Assembly (NCBI GenBank): GCA_030407315.1
Contig: JALQPE010001855.1
Span: 62,001 to 126,000, forward strand
Direction: 5' to 3'
Length of the DNA: 64,000 bases
Origin: Asparagopsis taxiformis
Taxonomy: Eukaryota; Rhodophyta; Florideophyceae; Bonnemaisoniales; Bonnemaisoniaceae
Part shown: positions 53,707 through 64,000 of the stretch, in pieces
Position numbering within the stretch: position 1 is the first letter of the stretch
Layout of the letters: each line of letters begins with the position of its first letter
Notes under the pieces: generated by a model
The model's database searches: none
Told to the model about the DNA's origin: nothing
What the model saw: only the letters and a program-made list of their open reading frames with translations
Made by a program: the position numbers and the translations under genes

Positions 53707-54888
53707 ATGTTTGGCTTTTCTATCCTGGTCGGTCTTGTACAAGCCATACTGTCCATTGCGCGAGGTTCCAGAGTGTCTTCCACACCACCGCGATCTTCCG
53801 TTACTCAAGATGGCATACTTCTGAGCTTGGAAAACACCAGCTCCAATGCCAATCATCCGCCACAATCCAAGCTTCCTACGCCCATCGTTCGCTACAAGCC
53901 CATGTTACCAGAGTTGACAAACGTCTTTTCGGTCGACTACTGGCCCCGACACATGGAGCTCGCCAATACTGCCGACTCGATTATCCTCGGAGCCTGCAGG
54001 GGCGAGATGCGAGTCGTTTCGCTCTGCACTGGTCGCCAGACTCAGGCCCTCCATGGCCACGAGGACAACGCCATTGTTGCCATTTGTGTCCGTCAGCCAG
54101 GCCACATTGTTTCCTGCGATTCTTCTGGAATCTTCATCATCTGGAACAACTACAAGCTCACTCGCTGGTTCCACATCCCCGGAACTGGTCGCGACGACTA
54201 TGTTGAGTGCATGCAGATCGTCTCTTCAGACCGAGCAGTGGTTGGCAACACATCTGGCCTGCTCCTGCTTATCGACCTTTCCAGCGACGACATCTTCAAC
54301 ACGGTCAGCATCGTCAGCGCCGTCAGGGCACACGCGAAAACGGTACGCTCGCTCGTCGTGGCCGCCAACGGATCCGTTGTTGTATCTGCATCGGCCGATT
54401 GCTCTGCACGAATTTGGGATGCCCAGACGTTGCAGTCAGTGGGTGAGGCGCTTGTCGGACACACCATGTCGCTATATGGTTTAGCCGTCAGCGAGTGCGG
54501 ACAGCTGGTCGCTTCAGCTTCATACGATGGCAGTGTGCGTATCTGGGACGTGCGCAGGTGCAAGCAGGTATCCGCGCCGCTCATAAAACATTATGGCAGT
54601 GCTCTGTCTGTTGTTTTCAGCGCGGATGGCAAGCTGTTGTACTCCAGCGGCAGTGAGCGAATCTGCGTGTGGGATGTTAGCAACCTGGATGAAGGGGTGA
54701 AATTTGTCGGAGAGTTGCAGCACGAGCGTATGCGAAATGTGTGCTCCCTGCGAATGAGTGCGGACGGGAAATCGCTGATCGCACTGGCCACGGGTGTGTT
54801 TGTGTGGAGTGTGAGTGGAAAGGAGGGCGTGGGTGGTAGAGCGGAAGAGGGGAGGGTGGTGAGGTTTGAACGACTGAATGTAGCATGA
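53707..54888 (+). CDS. WD40-repeat protein W3, intact
   Basis: The ATG at 53707 (MFGFSILVGLVQAILSIARG) is the start shared with W1 (MFGFSFLTRL), giving 393 residues. The first ~18 residues are hydrophobic and could be a signal or membrane anchor. WD-type blades are seen at about 115-147, 207-238 (SASADCSARIWD), 250-281 (SASYDGSVRIWD), 295-323 (GSERICVWD) and 341-368, with weaker ones before them, enough for a propeller of about seven blades. WD40 propellers bind other proteins; the partner is unknown. No intron is seen. It is the only intact member of three copies in the window and may be the parent of W1 and W2. Confidence 0.85.
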   Translation: MFGFSILVGLVQAILSIARGSRVSSTPPRSSVTQDGILLSLENTSSNANHPPQSKLPTPIVRYKPMLPELTNVFSVDYWPRHMELANTADSIILGACRGEMRVVSLCTGRQTQALHGHEDNAIVAICVRQPGHIVSCDSSGIFIIWNNYKLTRWFHIPGTGRDDYVECMQIVSSDRAVVGNTSGLLLLIDLSSDDIFNTVSIVSAVRAHAKTVRSLVVAANGSVVVSASADCSARIWDAQTLQSVGEALVGHTMSLYGLAVSECGQLVASASYDGSVRIWDVRRCKQVSAPLIKHYGSALSVVFSADGKLLYSSGSERICVWDVSNLDEGVKFVGELQHERMRNVCSLRMSADGKSLIALATGVFVWSVSGKEGVGGRAEEGRVVRFERLNVA

Positions 54889-55137
54889 GAGAGTAGAAGA
54901 ATGTAAATGAAAATATTTATTATTTGCACACAAGGGTTTGGGAACTGTCGAATAGGAGTGGAGGAGTAGAAGAAACAGCGAAGGAGGATATGGCACGTGT
55001 TTAGTCTGCGGGTGGGAATGTGGGCTGTAATGGGTGTGGATGGAGTTGAATTACCAATTGAGGGGCGTGGAAACGAATTAAATTTAGTGAGGGAGATCGA
55101 TTAATTAGAAACATAGAGGGCACTGTGGAATGGAAAG
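54889..55137. other. 3' flank of W3
   Basis: It shares short stretches with the 3' flank of W1. The last 20 bases (55118-55137) recur at 3435-3454. Confidence 0.5.
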
Positions 55138-55462
55138 TGTTGTAATTATTACACGAAACATCGAGGAGAGTGGATAATTATCATCTACATTTAGTGGCAA
55201 CACAACATACGAACACGTAATCTCAAATAATGAGAGTGACTCAATAACCTGTGCAAGTCTGCACATCTCTAATTCTTAGTTGTATTCAGAATAGTACTTA
55301 AGGAACAATGTCAAAAGATAGTTGTAGATCACTAGGATCATCAATTTACATTCTACTTACATTCTCACTTTGAGTAAACAAGGTACACTGTTCACATCAC
55401 ACGAACCTCCAGCGTATCAGTGCGCTAAGGACAGGCATCGTTTGATAACGGTTGACTCATAA

Positions 55463-55540
55463 GTGGACAGCTTGGCTCCGGCCGCGTCTACTAACCTATT
55501 GACGTACCAGTGGACAGTTTGGCTCCGGCCGCGTCTACTA
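55463..55540 (+). repeat. Two 31-nt direct repeats in the leader of F
   Basis: GTGGACAG(C/T)TTGGCTCCG and the following GCCGCGTCTACTA occur at 55463-55493 and 55510-55540, 47 nt apart, with one mismatch. The same pair is present in F' at 60514-60591. Confidence 0.85.
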
Positions 55541-55607
55541 CACCGGTTCTGTCATAGTTAAACTACATTCGCGAATACGTTTACGTGAAGTAACCGACTC
55601 ATTCTCA

Positions 55608-57058
55608 ATGACGTTCATGGAAAACGTAATTGTCACTGGCAACAGGACAGAGAACTTGATCACACAAGTTCGTGACATTGAAGCAAACAATCTGACTGGC
55701 GAGAAACTGCGAAGCGCAATTATTGAAGGAATAGACCCTTCGGATTTGTTCACGATGACGTCAGACAAAATGGCATTTTCTATACCAAGTTTAGGGACTT
55801 CCTGGTATCTAGAGGAGTTACATTACCGAGGCACTCTACTGGACGCATAATACGTCAAATTGGGTATCATCTCTACCCAGACGAAGAGAGTACAAGCATT
55901 TCAATCAAATTGATTGATCCATCACCACACGAGGCTAATCAAAACGAATCCATCCCTGAAAGAGACGCCCCAGATGACTCAAGGAAGGTACATAATGTTG
56001 CTATGCGATTAGACAAGGAGGAGAAGAAATTCTCTGGAAGAATAGACGAAAACATTGCAGAGTATCTCTCAAATTATGAATGCATTGCAATCGACTACAA
56101 CTTGTCAGAAGCTGACAAATATCGGTTCTTACATAATTTGTTTAGTGGTGATGCAAAACGATTCTTTCTAGACAAAATCAAACCGTTTGTCCGTAGCTAT
56201 AATGAAGCTGTGAAACGTATGAATCAGGAATTCAATTCTGCAACTAAGCAGGAAAAGATTCTTACACAACTGCGTTCGCTACGTATCACGAAGCTGATTT
56301 CATCTACTACCAGCGCATCTATAGCCCTCGATACGATATATCAAACCATAACAAAGCTTACACCGCAAGCACCTCCCTCCCACCGTCATGATGCGCACAT
56401 GCTTGAATTCCTTCGAAAGGCGGTAATTGGGCAGAAATGGGCAGGCGATGCATTGAAGAGAGCAGCACCAGACAAACTATCATTCCATCAGCTTTATGTC
56501 AATCTTGAAGCCGCATTACAGCACCACCTGGAAGAAGTAGCTGCAAACAATATGGATCGTTTAACAATTGAGACAGAGACAAGAGATGACAATTGCGGAT
56601 ATGGAATTCCTGGAATACACTTTACAGGACAGGCAAGGTATGGAAGAGATCCTAAACACTTCAGAAGTAGACATAGGAACCATAATGGTCAATATCATGA
56701 CAAAAGACGTCAGAGAGATATCATATGCTGGAATTGTGGTGAAAATGGGCACGTTGTCGGCAGTCTGTCTTGCAAAAAACCCGTAAACCACACAAGGGTG
56801 ATGGCAAAACGAGTCGACTACTACAACAAAAAGTTCGGCAAGAGTGACAAAAACTATCGTACAGTTCTATTCGAGTTATGTCAAGACTTAGATGCTCAAG
56901 AGTCTGACGTGGAAAGTGACTCTGTTGCGGATGAAATATTCTTTGTTGATGATGTCGAAAAAACCATCCAAGAAGTAAGAGATTCTCATATTGACGCTGC
57001 AAAGAACCATGCCACTCCTTCATTGAACAACGCGCTGTACAGCGATGATGATTTTTGA
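55608..57058 (+). pseudogene. Element F Gag, one frameshift
   Basis: The ATG at 55608 (MTFMENVIVTGNR) matches F'. A T is missing near 55752 relative to F', so the frame breaks after DPSDLF and resumes in the next frame as KLIDPSPHEA. A Gag core and a zinc knuckle CWNCGENGHVVGSLSC follow, the latter with longer last spacing than usual. The acidic C-terminus ends DDDF and TGA (57056-57058), where a T5 run overlaps the start of pol in the -1 frame. Confidence 0.8.
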
Positions 57059-58608
57059 AGCAGGATTTCAGTCGCCGCGGAATCCTGACCAAAAGGCCAG
57101 AAAAAAGTCATCCAACACAATGTTGTGAGCATTACGAACAAGACAAAGACCAATGTGAAGTGTATGCTGCATGCAATAATATCTTGTTCCACGGGACAAG
57201 CTCAGCTACTTTCAATGGCGCTGTGTTAGATATTGGAGCTCAAAAGAGTGTTGTAGGATTACAACAAGCAAAGGCATACGCCAGGTATATGGGGATACCT
57301 TACAGGGTGAAAGAATCAAATATTGCCTTCCGTTTCGGCGATACTATACACAAAAGTCTAGGGAAGATGTACGTCAGAGTACCATCACCATGTGGGGCCT
57401 TCGTACCACTGCAAATCGATGTCGTATCTGCTGACGTTCCAATGTTAGTTGGACTTGATGTGTTGGATAAGCAAGGTTGGTATGCAGATAACACTACAAA
57501 TATGCTCGTATGTCCTTCTACAAACACCCGTACTCCCATAACTCGAAAGTTCGGTCATTTATACCTTGAGTGGGGTGTTATCAACACACTATTTTGCAAG
57601 CAAGAGCTAACTAAGCTACACAAACATTTCTTCCATCCTTCAGTACAAAAGTTGTACGATCTCATCAAGAGGGCAAAGCCTGAAAAGGCAACTATAGAAA
57701 CTCGCAGGCTCCTAGAAGAAATACAGACAGCGTGCAAGACCTGTACTGAGCTTGGACCAAGGCCAGCAAGATTTCAAGTGTCTATACCAGGTGAAGTAAT
57801 TTTCAATCAAGAGTTGGCTCTGGATTTGATGTGGATACTCTCGAAGCCACTACTTCACATTGTTGATACACAGACACATTTTAGCTCTGCAGGATTTTTA
57901 CATGGTGAATCTAGCGAAGATATATGGAAGTCATTCCTCGAAAATTGGGCTGCTTTGTACACAGGATATCCAGATCGATTCCACGTGGATTCTGGATCTG
58001 CCTTCACTTCTAAGAGATGGACTGATATATGCAACTCTGTCGGCATAGAACTAAAGATCTCTGGAATTAGAAGCCATCATTCTCTTGGATCTGGCGAACG
58101 GTATCATGCACCACTCCGAAGAATCTTCTTCAAGATACAAAATGACTTTCCAAGTCTAAGCATTAATTTAATACTGCGCCTAGCGACAAAGGCCATGAAT
58201 GATACAATGGGGCCGGAAGGGCTTGTGCCATCTTTGCTCGTCTTTGGAGTTTTACCAAGATTCCCAATCACCGACTCAAAACTTCCAGAACAAGCAGACA
58301 GAATGAGGTCTTTGAACATTGCTAGAAAGGAAATGGCAATAATTACAGCTGAATTGAGAATACAAAGAGCTATGAAAGCGAACATCCCTTCTGCTTCAGA
58401 CCGTATAATCAAACCAGGGATGCAACTGTTTGTTTATAATGAGAAGGACAAACGGTGGAAGTCCGGATATGTCTGTGTGCGCAACTATGGAAAGGTTATC
58501 CTAACAAGTGACAAGAGTGGAAAACAATTTAGATATTCTATTGAGGATGTCATTCCCTTTCAAGATGACACTCAATATGCCTTTACAAACAATGCACAGT
58601 ACGTTTAA
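57052..58608 (+). CDS. Element F Pol, left part: protease and integrase
   Basis: This -1 frame is entered at the T5 run before the gag stop. It has no ATG of its own at the start. Protease: VLDIGAQKSVVG near 57230. Pre-integrase zinc region: HKHFFHPSVQKL with CKTC. Integrase: LALDLMWI, HVDSGSAF and GSGERYHAP supply D, D and E. The frame stops at TAA 58606-58608 because of base differences near 58577-58590. F' reads through here into RT. It is a different copia-like lineage from A-E. Confidence 0.8.
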   Translation, partial: FLKQDFSRRGILTKRPEKSHPTQCCEHYEQDKDQCEVYAACNNILFHGTSSATFNGAVLDIGAQKSVVGLQQAKAYARYMGIPYRVKESNIAFRFGDTIHKSLGKMYVRVPSPCGAFVPLQIDVVSADVPMLVGLDVLDKQGWYADNTTNMLVCPSTNTRTPITRKFGHLYLEWGVINTLFCKQELTKLHKHFFHPSVQKLYDLIKRAKPEKATIETRRLLEEIQTACKTCTELGPRPARFQVSIPGEVIFNQELALDLMWILSKPLLHIVDTQTHFSSAGFLHGESSEDIWKSFLENWAALYTGYPDRFHVDSGSAFTSKRWTDICNSVGIELKISGIRSHHSLGSGERYHAPLRRIFFKIQNDFPSLSINLILRLATKAMNDTMGPEGLVPSLLVFGVLPRFPITDSKLPEQADRMRSLNIARKEMAIITAELRIQRAMKANIPSASDRIIKPGMQLFVYNEKDKRWKSGYVCVRNYGKVILTSDKSGKQFRYSIEDVIPFQDDTQYAFTNNAQYV

Positions 58609-60155
58609 GAGGTTCAGAAGCAATACAACACAAGATATCGGTATTACAGAGACTTTAATGCCAAACGACAAAAGAAGAAACAGGTGAAATCTTCAATGAA
58701 GCTAAAGAAAAAGAGCTCAAGGGTCTAATTGCGCGTGACACATGGGAAAAGGTTAAACTATCACAGCTACCATCTGATGCAAACGTTTTAAATGGACGCT
58801 TTGTGTTAAGTATCAAAAATGTTGGTTCAAAAGATGAGTTGTACAAGGCTCGGTTTGTCGTACAAGGACACAAAGACTCTGAAAAAATGTATATCTAATA
58901 CATAATGCGTCTACTCTGAAACAAAGCTCTACAAGACTAATTGCATCAATTGCATCTACTTTTAGCTTCCGCATATTTTCTCATGATATCTCACAAGCGT
59001 ACCTACAGAGCATGGACAAACTGACGCGAGATGTCTATATTAAGCCTCCGAAAGAGCTCACTTGAAGGCGATGAAGTACTGAAGTTACTTAAGCCTTTGT
59101 ATGGACTGTCAGACTCGGGCGATTACTGGAAGAAGACTTTCCACCTCCACATGCGCGATGATTTGCATATGCACACTCTCACTGGAGATCCATGTTTTTT
59201 CTATTACAAGTCGGAAGGAAAATTGAGCGGGGGTGGCAGGTACTTTTGTTGATGATTCACTACTCGCTGGAGATAAGAATTTCCAAAAGCCACTCTAGCC
59301 AGACGCTCACTAAGTTTGAATCAAGACAAAGGGAGTGGGACAATATCAATTTCATTGGTTGTAATCTTAAGATGCTGGAAACTGGAGAGATTCAAATATC
59401 TCAGAGTGAGTACCTCAGAAAGATACAACCAGTATCAAAAGGTTCAGATTATGAGGAATTTAGATCGATGAGAGCACGTTTAGCATGGATATGCCACTCC
59501 AGACCTGACATATGCGCAGCTATAAGCATGACAGCACAAATAACTGCAGCATCCTTCAACGCAGAAAAAATAACTGTACTGAACAAAGTAATCAAGCATC
59601 TGCAGAAAACAGCTAATAATGCTCTTTTATACAAGAAATTGGACGTTGATTCTATCGCAATCAATGCATATGCTGATGCCAGTTTCAGTAACAACAGCGA
59701 CCTCACACTCAACTGGGCTTCATCGTTGTGCTCAAGGATAAGCATTACCAATCAAATATATCCATTTTACGAGTTACAAGTCAAGGAGGGTAGTGCGATC
59801 CATATTAGGTGGGGAGGTATACGCATTCTCAGATGCATTTGATTGGGCATTTACATTCAGACATGACTTGACTGAAAAGCTTATGGGACGAAAAGTTCCT
59901 CTGTCGATGTTTACAGACTCAAGATCCCTATTGATATAATTACCAAGGCTTCGTCAACGAAAGAGAAGAGACTTATGATCGATCTCACTGCATCAAGGGA
60001 AGGATATGAAAAGAATGAAATATCGGACAGGGCTAGTTCGATCGGAACATAATCCAGCGGGACGGACTAACCAAAATTGGAAAGTTTCCAGCATGGAACA
60101 GCTGATGCATAATAACTGCAAATTCCCAATCGAACAATGGATAGTCCGACAATGA
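58609..60155 (+). pseudogene. Element F Pol, right part: RT and RNase H, several frameshifts
   Basis: Pieces in three frames give IFNEAKEKELKGLI, RFVLSIKNVG and ELYKARFVVQGHKD (near 58690-58890), DISQAYLQSMD, LKPLYGLSDSGDYW, and an RT box FVDD near 59247. RNase H follows: YADASFSNNS, FSDAFDWAF and FTDSRSL. The last readable frame ends TGA at 60153-60155. It is not translatable as written. Confidence 0.75.
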
Positions 60156-60658
60156 GCCACAGCCATTTCGATGAGAAAAAACTGCGAGTGTTGTAATTAT
60201 TACACGAGACATCGAGGAGAGTGGATAATTATCATCTACATTTAGTGGCAACACAACATACGAACACGTAATCTCAAATAATGAGAGTGACTCAATAACC
60301 TGTGCAAGTCTGCACATCTCTAATTCTTAGTTGTATTCAGAATAGTACTTAAGGAACAATGTCAAAAGATAGTTGTAGATCACTAGGATCATCAATTTAC
60401 ATTCTACTTACATTCTCACTTTGAGTAAACAAGGTACACTGTTCACATCACACGAACCTCCAGCGTATCAGTGCGCTAAGGACAGGCATCGTTTGATAAC
60501 GGTTGACTCATAAGTGGACAGCTTGGCTCCGGCCGCGTCTACTAACCTATTGACGTACCAGTGGACAGTTTGGCTCCGGCCGCGTCTACTACACCGGTTC
60601 TGTCATAGTTAAACTACATTCGCGAATACGTTTACGTGAAGTAACCGACTCATTCTCA

Positions 60659-62110
60659 ATGACGTTCATGGAAAACGTAATTGTCACTGGCAACAGGACA
60701 AAGAACTTGATCACACAAGTTCGTGACATTGAAGCAAACAATCTGACTGGCGAGAAACTGCGAAGCGCAATTATTGAAGGAATAGACCCTTCGGATTTGT
60801 TTCACGATGACGTCAGACAAAATGGCATTTTCTATACCAAGTTTAGGGACTTCCTGGTATCTAGAGGAGTTACATTACCGAGGCACTCTACTGGACGCAT
60901 AATACGTCAAATTGGGTATCATCTCTACCCAGACGAAGAGAGTACAAGCATTTCAATCAAATTGATTGATCCATCACCACACGAGGCTAATCAAAACGAA
61001 TCCATCCCTGAAAGAGACGCCCCAGATGACTCAAGGAAGGTACATAATGTTGCTATGCGATTAGACAAGGAGGAGAAGAAATTCTCTGGAAGAATAGACG
61101 AAAACATTGCAGAGTATCTCTCAAATTACGAATGCATTGCAATCGACTACAGCTTGTCAGAAGCTGACAAATATCGGTTCTTACATAATTTGTTTAGAGG
61201 TGATGCAAAACGATTCTTTCTAGACAACATCAAACCGTTTGTCCGTAGCTATAATGAAGCTGTGAAACGTATGAATCAGGAATTCAATTCTGCAACTAAG
61301 CAGGAAAAGATTCTTACACAACTGCGTTCGTTACGTATCACTAAGCTGATTTCATCTACTACCAGCACATCTATAGCCCTTGATACGATATATCAAACCA
61401 TAACAAAGCTTACACCTCAAGCACCTCCCTCCCACCGTCATGATGCGCACATGCTTGAATTCCTTCGAAAGGCAGTAATTGGGCAGAAATGGGCAGGCGA
61501 TGCATTGAAGAGAGCAGCACCAGACAAACTATCATTCCATCAGCTTTATGTCAATCTTGAAGCCGCATTACAGCACCACCTGGAAGAAGTAGCTGCAAAC
61601 AATATGGATCGTTTAACAATTGAGACAGAGACAAGAGATGACAATTGCGGATATGGAATTCCTGGAATACACTTTACAGGACAGGCAAGGTATGGAAGAG
61701 ATCCTAAACACTTCAGAAGTAGACATAGGAACCATAATGGTCAATATCATGACAAAAGACGTCAGAGAGATATCATATGCTGGAATTGTGGTGAAAATGG
61801 GCACGTTGTCGGCAGTCTGTCTTGCAAAAAACCCGTAAACCACACAAGGGTGATGGCAAAACGAGTCGACTACTACAACAAAAAGTTCGGCAAGAGTGAC
61901 AAAACTATCGTACAGTTCTATTCGAGTTATGTCAAGACTTAGATGCTCAAGAGTCTGACGTGGAAAGTGACTCTGTTGCGGATGAAATATTCTTTGTTGA
62001 TGATGTCGAAAAAAACCATCCAAGAAGTAAGAGATTCTCATATTGACGCTGCAAAGAACCATGCCACTCCTTCATTGAACAACGCGCTGTACAGCGATGA
62101 TGATTTTTGA
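60659..62110 (+). pseudogene. Element F' Gag, one frameshift near its end
   Basis: The ATG at 60659 is intact through the region where F is broken (DPSDLFHDDVRQNGIF) and through the zinc knuckle CWNCGENGHVVGSLSC. After KFGKSDK one A is missing relative to F (near 61901) and the frame ends at 61942. The homologous acidic tail continues in the other frame to the stop at 62108-62110. Each tandem copy is broken where the other is open. Confidence 0.8.
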
Positions 62111-64000
62111 AGCAGGATTTCAGTCGCCGCGGAATCCTGACCAAAAGGCCAGAAAAAAGTCATCCAACACAATGTTGTGAGCATTACGAACAAGACAAAG
62201 ACCAATGTGAAGTGTATGCTGCATGCAATAATATCTTGTTCCACGGGACAAGCTCAGCTACTTTCAATGGCGCTGTGTTAGATATTGGAGCTCAAAAGAG
62301 TGTTGTAGGATTACAACAAGCCAAGGCATACTCCAAGTATATGGGAATACCTTACAGGGTGAAAGAATCAAATATTGCCTTCCGTTTCGGTGATACTATA
62401 CACAAAAGTCTAGGGAAGATGTACGTCAGAGTACCATCACCCTGTGGGGCCTTCGTACCACTGCAAATCGATGTCGTATCTGCTGACGTTCCAATGTTAG
62501 TTGGACTTGATGTGTTGGATAAGCAAGGTTGGTATGCAGATAACACTACAAATATGCTCGTATGTCCTTCTACAAACACCCGTACTCCCATAACTCGAAA
62601 GTTCGGTCATTTATACCTTGAGTGGGGTGTTATCAACACATTATTTTGCAAGCAAGAGCTAACTAAGCTACACAAACATTTCTTCCATCCTTCAGTACAA
62701 AAGTTGTACGATCTCATCAAGAGGGCAAAGCCTGAAAAGGCAACTATAGAAACTCGCAGGCTCCTAGAAGAAATACAGACTGCGTGCAAGACCTGTACTG
62801 AGCTTGGACCAAGGCCAGCAAGATTTCAAGTGTCTATACCAGGTGAAGTAATTTTCAATCAAGAGTTGGCTCTGGATTTGATGTGGATACTCTCGAAGCC
62901 ACTACTTCACATTGTTGATACACAGACACATTTTAGCTCTGCAGGATTTTTACATGGTGAATCTAGCGAAGATATATGGAAGTCATTCCTCGAAAATTGG
63001 GCTGCTTTGTACACAGGATATCCAGATCGATTCCACGTGGATTCTGGATCTGCCTTCACTTCTAAGAGATGGACTGATATATGCAACTCTGTCGGCATAG
63101 AACTAAAGATCTCTGGAATTAGAATCCATCATTCTCTTGGATCTGGCGAACGGTATCATGCACCACTCCGAAGAATCTTCTTCAAGATACAAAATGACTT
63201 TCCAAGTCTAAGCATTAATTTAATACTGCGCCTAGCGACAAAGGCCATGAATGATACAATGGGGCCGGAAGGGCTTGTGCCATCCTTGCTCGTCTTTGGA
63301 GTTTTACCAAGATTCCCAATCACCGACTCAAAGCTTCCAGAACAAGCAGACAGAATGAGGGCTTTGAACATTGCTAGAAAGGAAATGGCAATAATTACAG
63401 CTGAATTGAGAATACAAAGGGCTATGAAAGCGAACATCCCTTCTGCTTCAGACCGTATAATCAAACCAGGGATGCAACTGTTTGTTTATAATGAGAAGGA
63501 CAAACGGTGGAAGTCCGGATATGTCTGTGTGCGCAACTATGGAAAGGTTATCCTAACAAGTGACAAGAGTGGAAAACAGTTCAGGTATTCTATTGAGGAT
63601 GTCATTCCCTTTCAAGATGACACTCAAATATGCCTCTTAAAAACAATGCACAGTACGTTTAAGAGGTTCAGAAGCAATACAACACAAGATATCGGTATTA
63701 CAGAGACTTTAATGCCAAACGACAAAAGAAGAAACAGTGAAATCTTCAATGAAGCTAAAGAAAAAGAGCTCAAGGGTCTAATTGCGCGTGACACATGGGA
63801 AAAGGTTAAACTATCACAGCTACCATCTGATGCAAACGTTTTAAATGGACGCTTTGTGTTAAGTATCAAAAATGTTGGTTCAAAAGATGAGTTGTACAAG
63901 GCTCGGTTTGTCGTACAAGGACACAAAGACTCTGAAAAAATGTATCTAATACATAATGCGTCTACTCTGAAACAAAGCTCTACAAGACTAATTGCATCAA
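62104..64000 (+). CDS. Element F' Pol, open to the window end (partial)
   Basis: Entered at the same T5 run as in F, this frame has no stop from about 62107 to the window edge. Protease VLDIGAQKSVVG, the pre-integrase zinc region, integrase LALDLMWI, HVDSGSAF and GSGERYHAP, and the start of RT (IFNEAKEKELKGLI, ELYKARFVVQGHKD) are joined in one frame. This suggests the native pol is a single frame and that F carries the error. RT active site and RNase H lie to the right. Confidence 0.8.

Larger units (their letters stand above)
55138..60188 (+). mobile_element. Copia-like element F, first tandem unit
   Basis: It starts TGTTGTAATTATTACAC. The same start recurs at 60189, 5,051 bp on, followed by the same interior. 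F and F' are thus tandem units sharing the middle LTR. The 3' edge of the LTR cannot be fixed from tandem units alone. A purine-rich GATGAGAAAAAACTGCGAG precedes the second LTR. Confidence 0.85.
60189..64000 (+). mobile_element. Copia-like element F', second tandem unit, cut by the window end
   Basis: It is nearly identical to F over 3.8 kb, with scattered substitutions and homopolymer indels. Its end lies outside the window. Confidence 0.85.

Overview
The window is eukaryotic nuclear DNA, almost entirely LTR retrotransposons with a few small intron-less genes. A multicellular red alga (Chondrus-like) is my best guess: genes are compact and intron-poor, copia and gypsy elements are nested, and a tRNA-Cys gene carries an insertion in its D-loop, a kind of tRNA disruption described in red algae. 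The sequence alone does not prove this, and other algae or oomycetes remain possible.

Layout. 1-3430: 3' part of copia element A, followed by an inverted copy of its own LTR. 4249-4641: small cellular gene. 5235-9897: copia B, with frameshifts. 10370-16054: tiny non-coding LTR element G (about 0.43 kb without its insert), split by intact copia C (10637-15884). 16955-18112: WD40 pseudogene W1. 19163-20357: reverse-strand copia fragment J. 20358-31030: gypsy I, split inside its RNase H by intact gypsy H (23624-28862). 31031-31423: truncated WD40 copy W2. 32576-32934: frameshifted small gene. 33653-33744: tRNA-Cys. 33885-41122: chromodomain gypsy L, split by gypsy K (33987-39619). 41123-45646: copia E. 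45741-51303: copia D. 52203-52401: second, truncated tRNA-Cys repeat. 53707-54888: intact WD40 gene W3. 55138-64000: two tandem copies (F, F') of another copia-like element. Target-site duplications could be read for B, C, D, E, G, H and K.

Most interesting observation. Copia elements A-E and miniature element G have no polypurine tract next to the 3' LTR. Each instead has a GC-rich stem-loop holding a 12-17 nt copy (an 'echo') of the start of the 5' LTR, 45-53 nt upstream of the 3' LTR. In B, C, E and G the two LTRs of one element differ at eight positions in total. All eight lie in the first 12 nt, and at seven of them the 5' LTR matches the echo rather than the 3' LTR. This suggests that plus-strand synthesis starts at the echo and then jumps to the LTR, so the 5' LTR tip comes from the echo and the 3' LTR tip is free to drift. 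Their primer sites match the anticodon arm of initiator tRNA-Met (half-tRNA priming, as in Drosophila copia). The gypsy and F elements have ordinary purine-rich tracts.

Many frame breaks coincide with homopolymer length differences, so some 'broken' genes may be sequencing or assembly artefacts.
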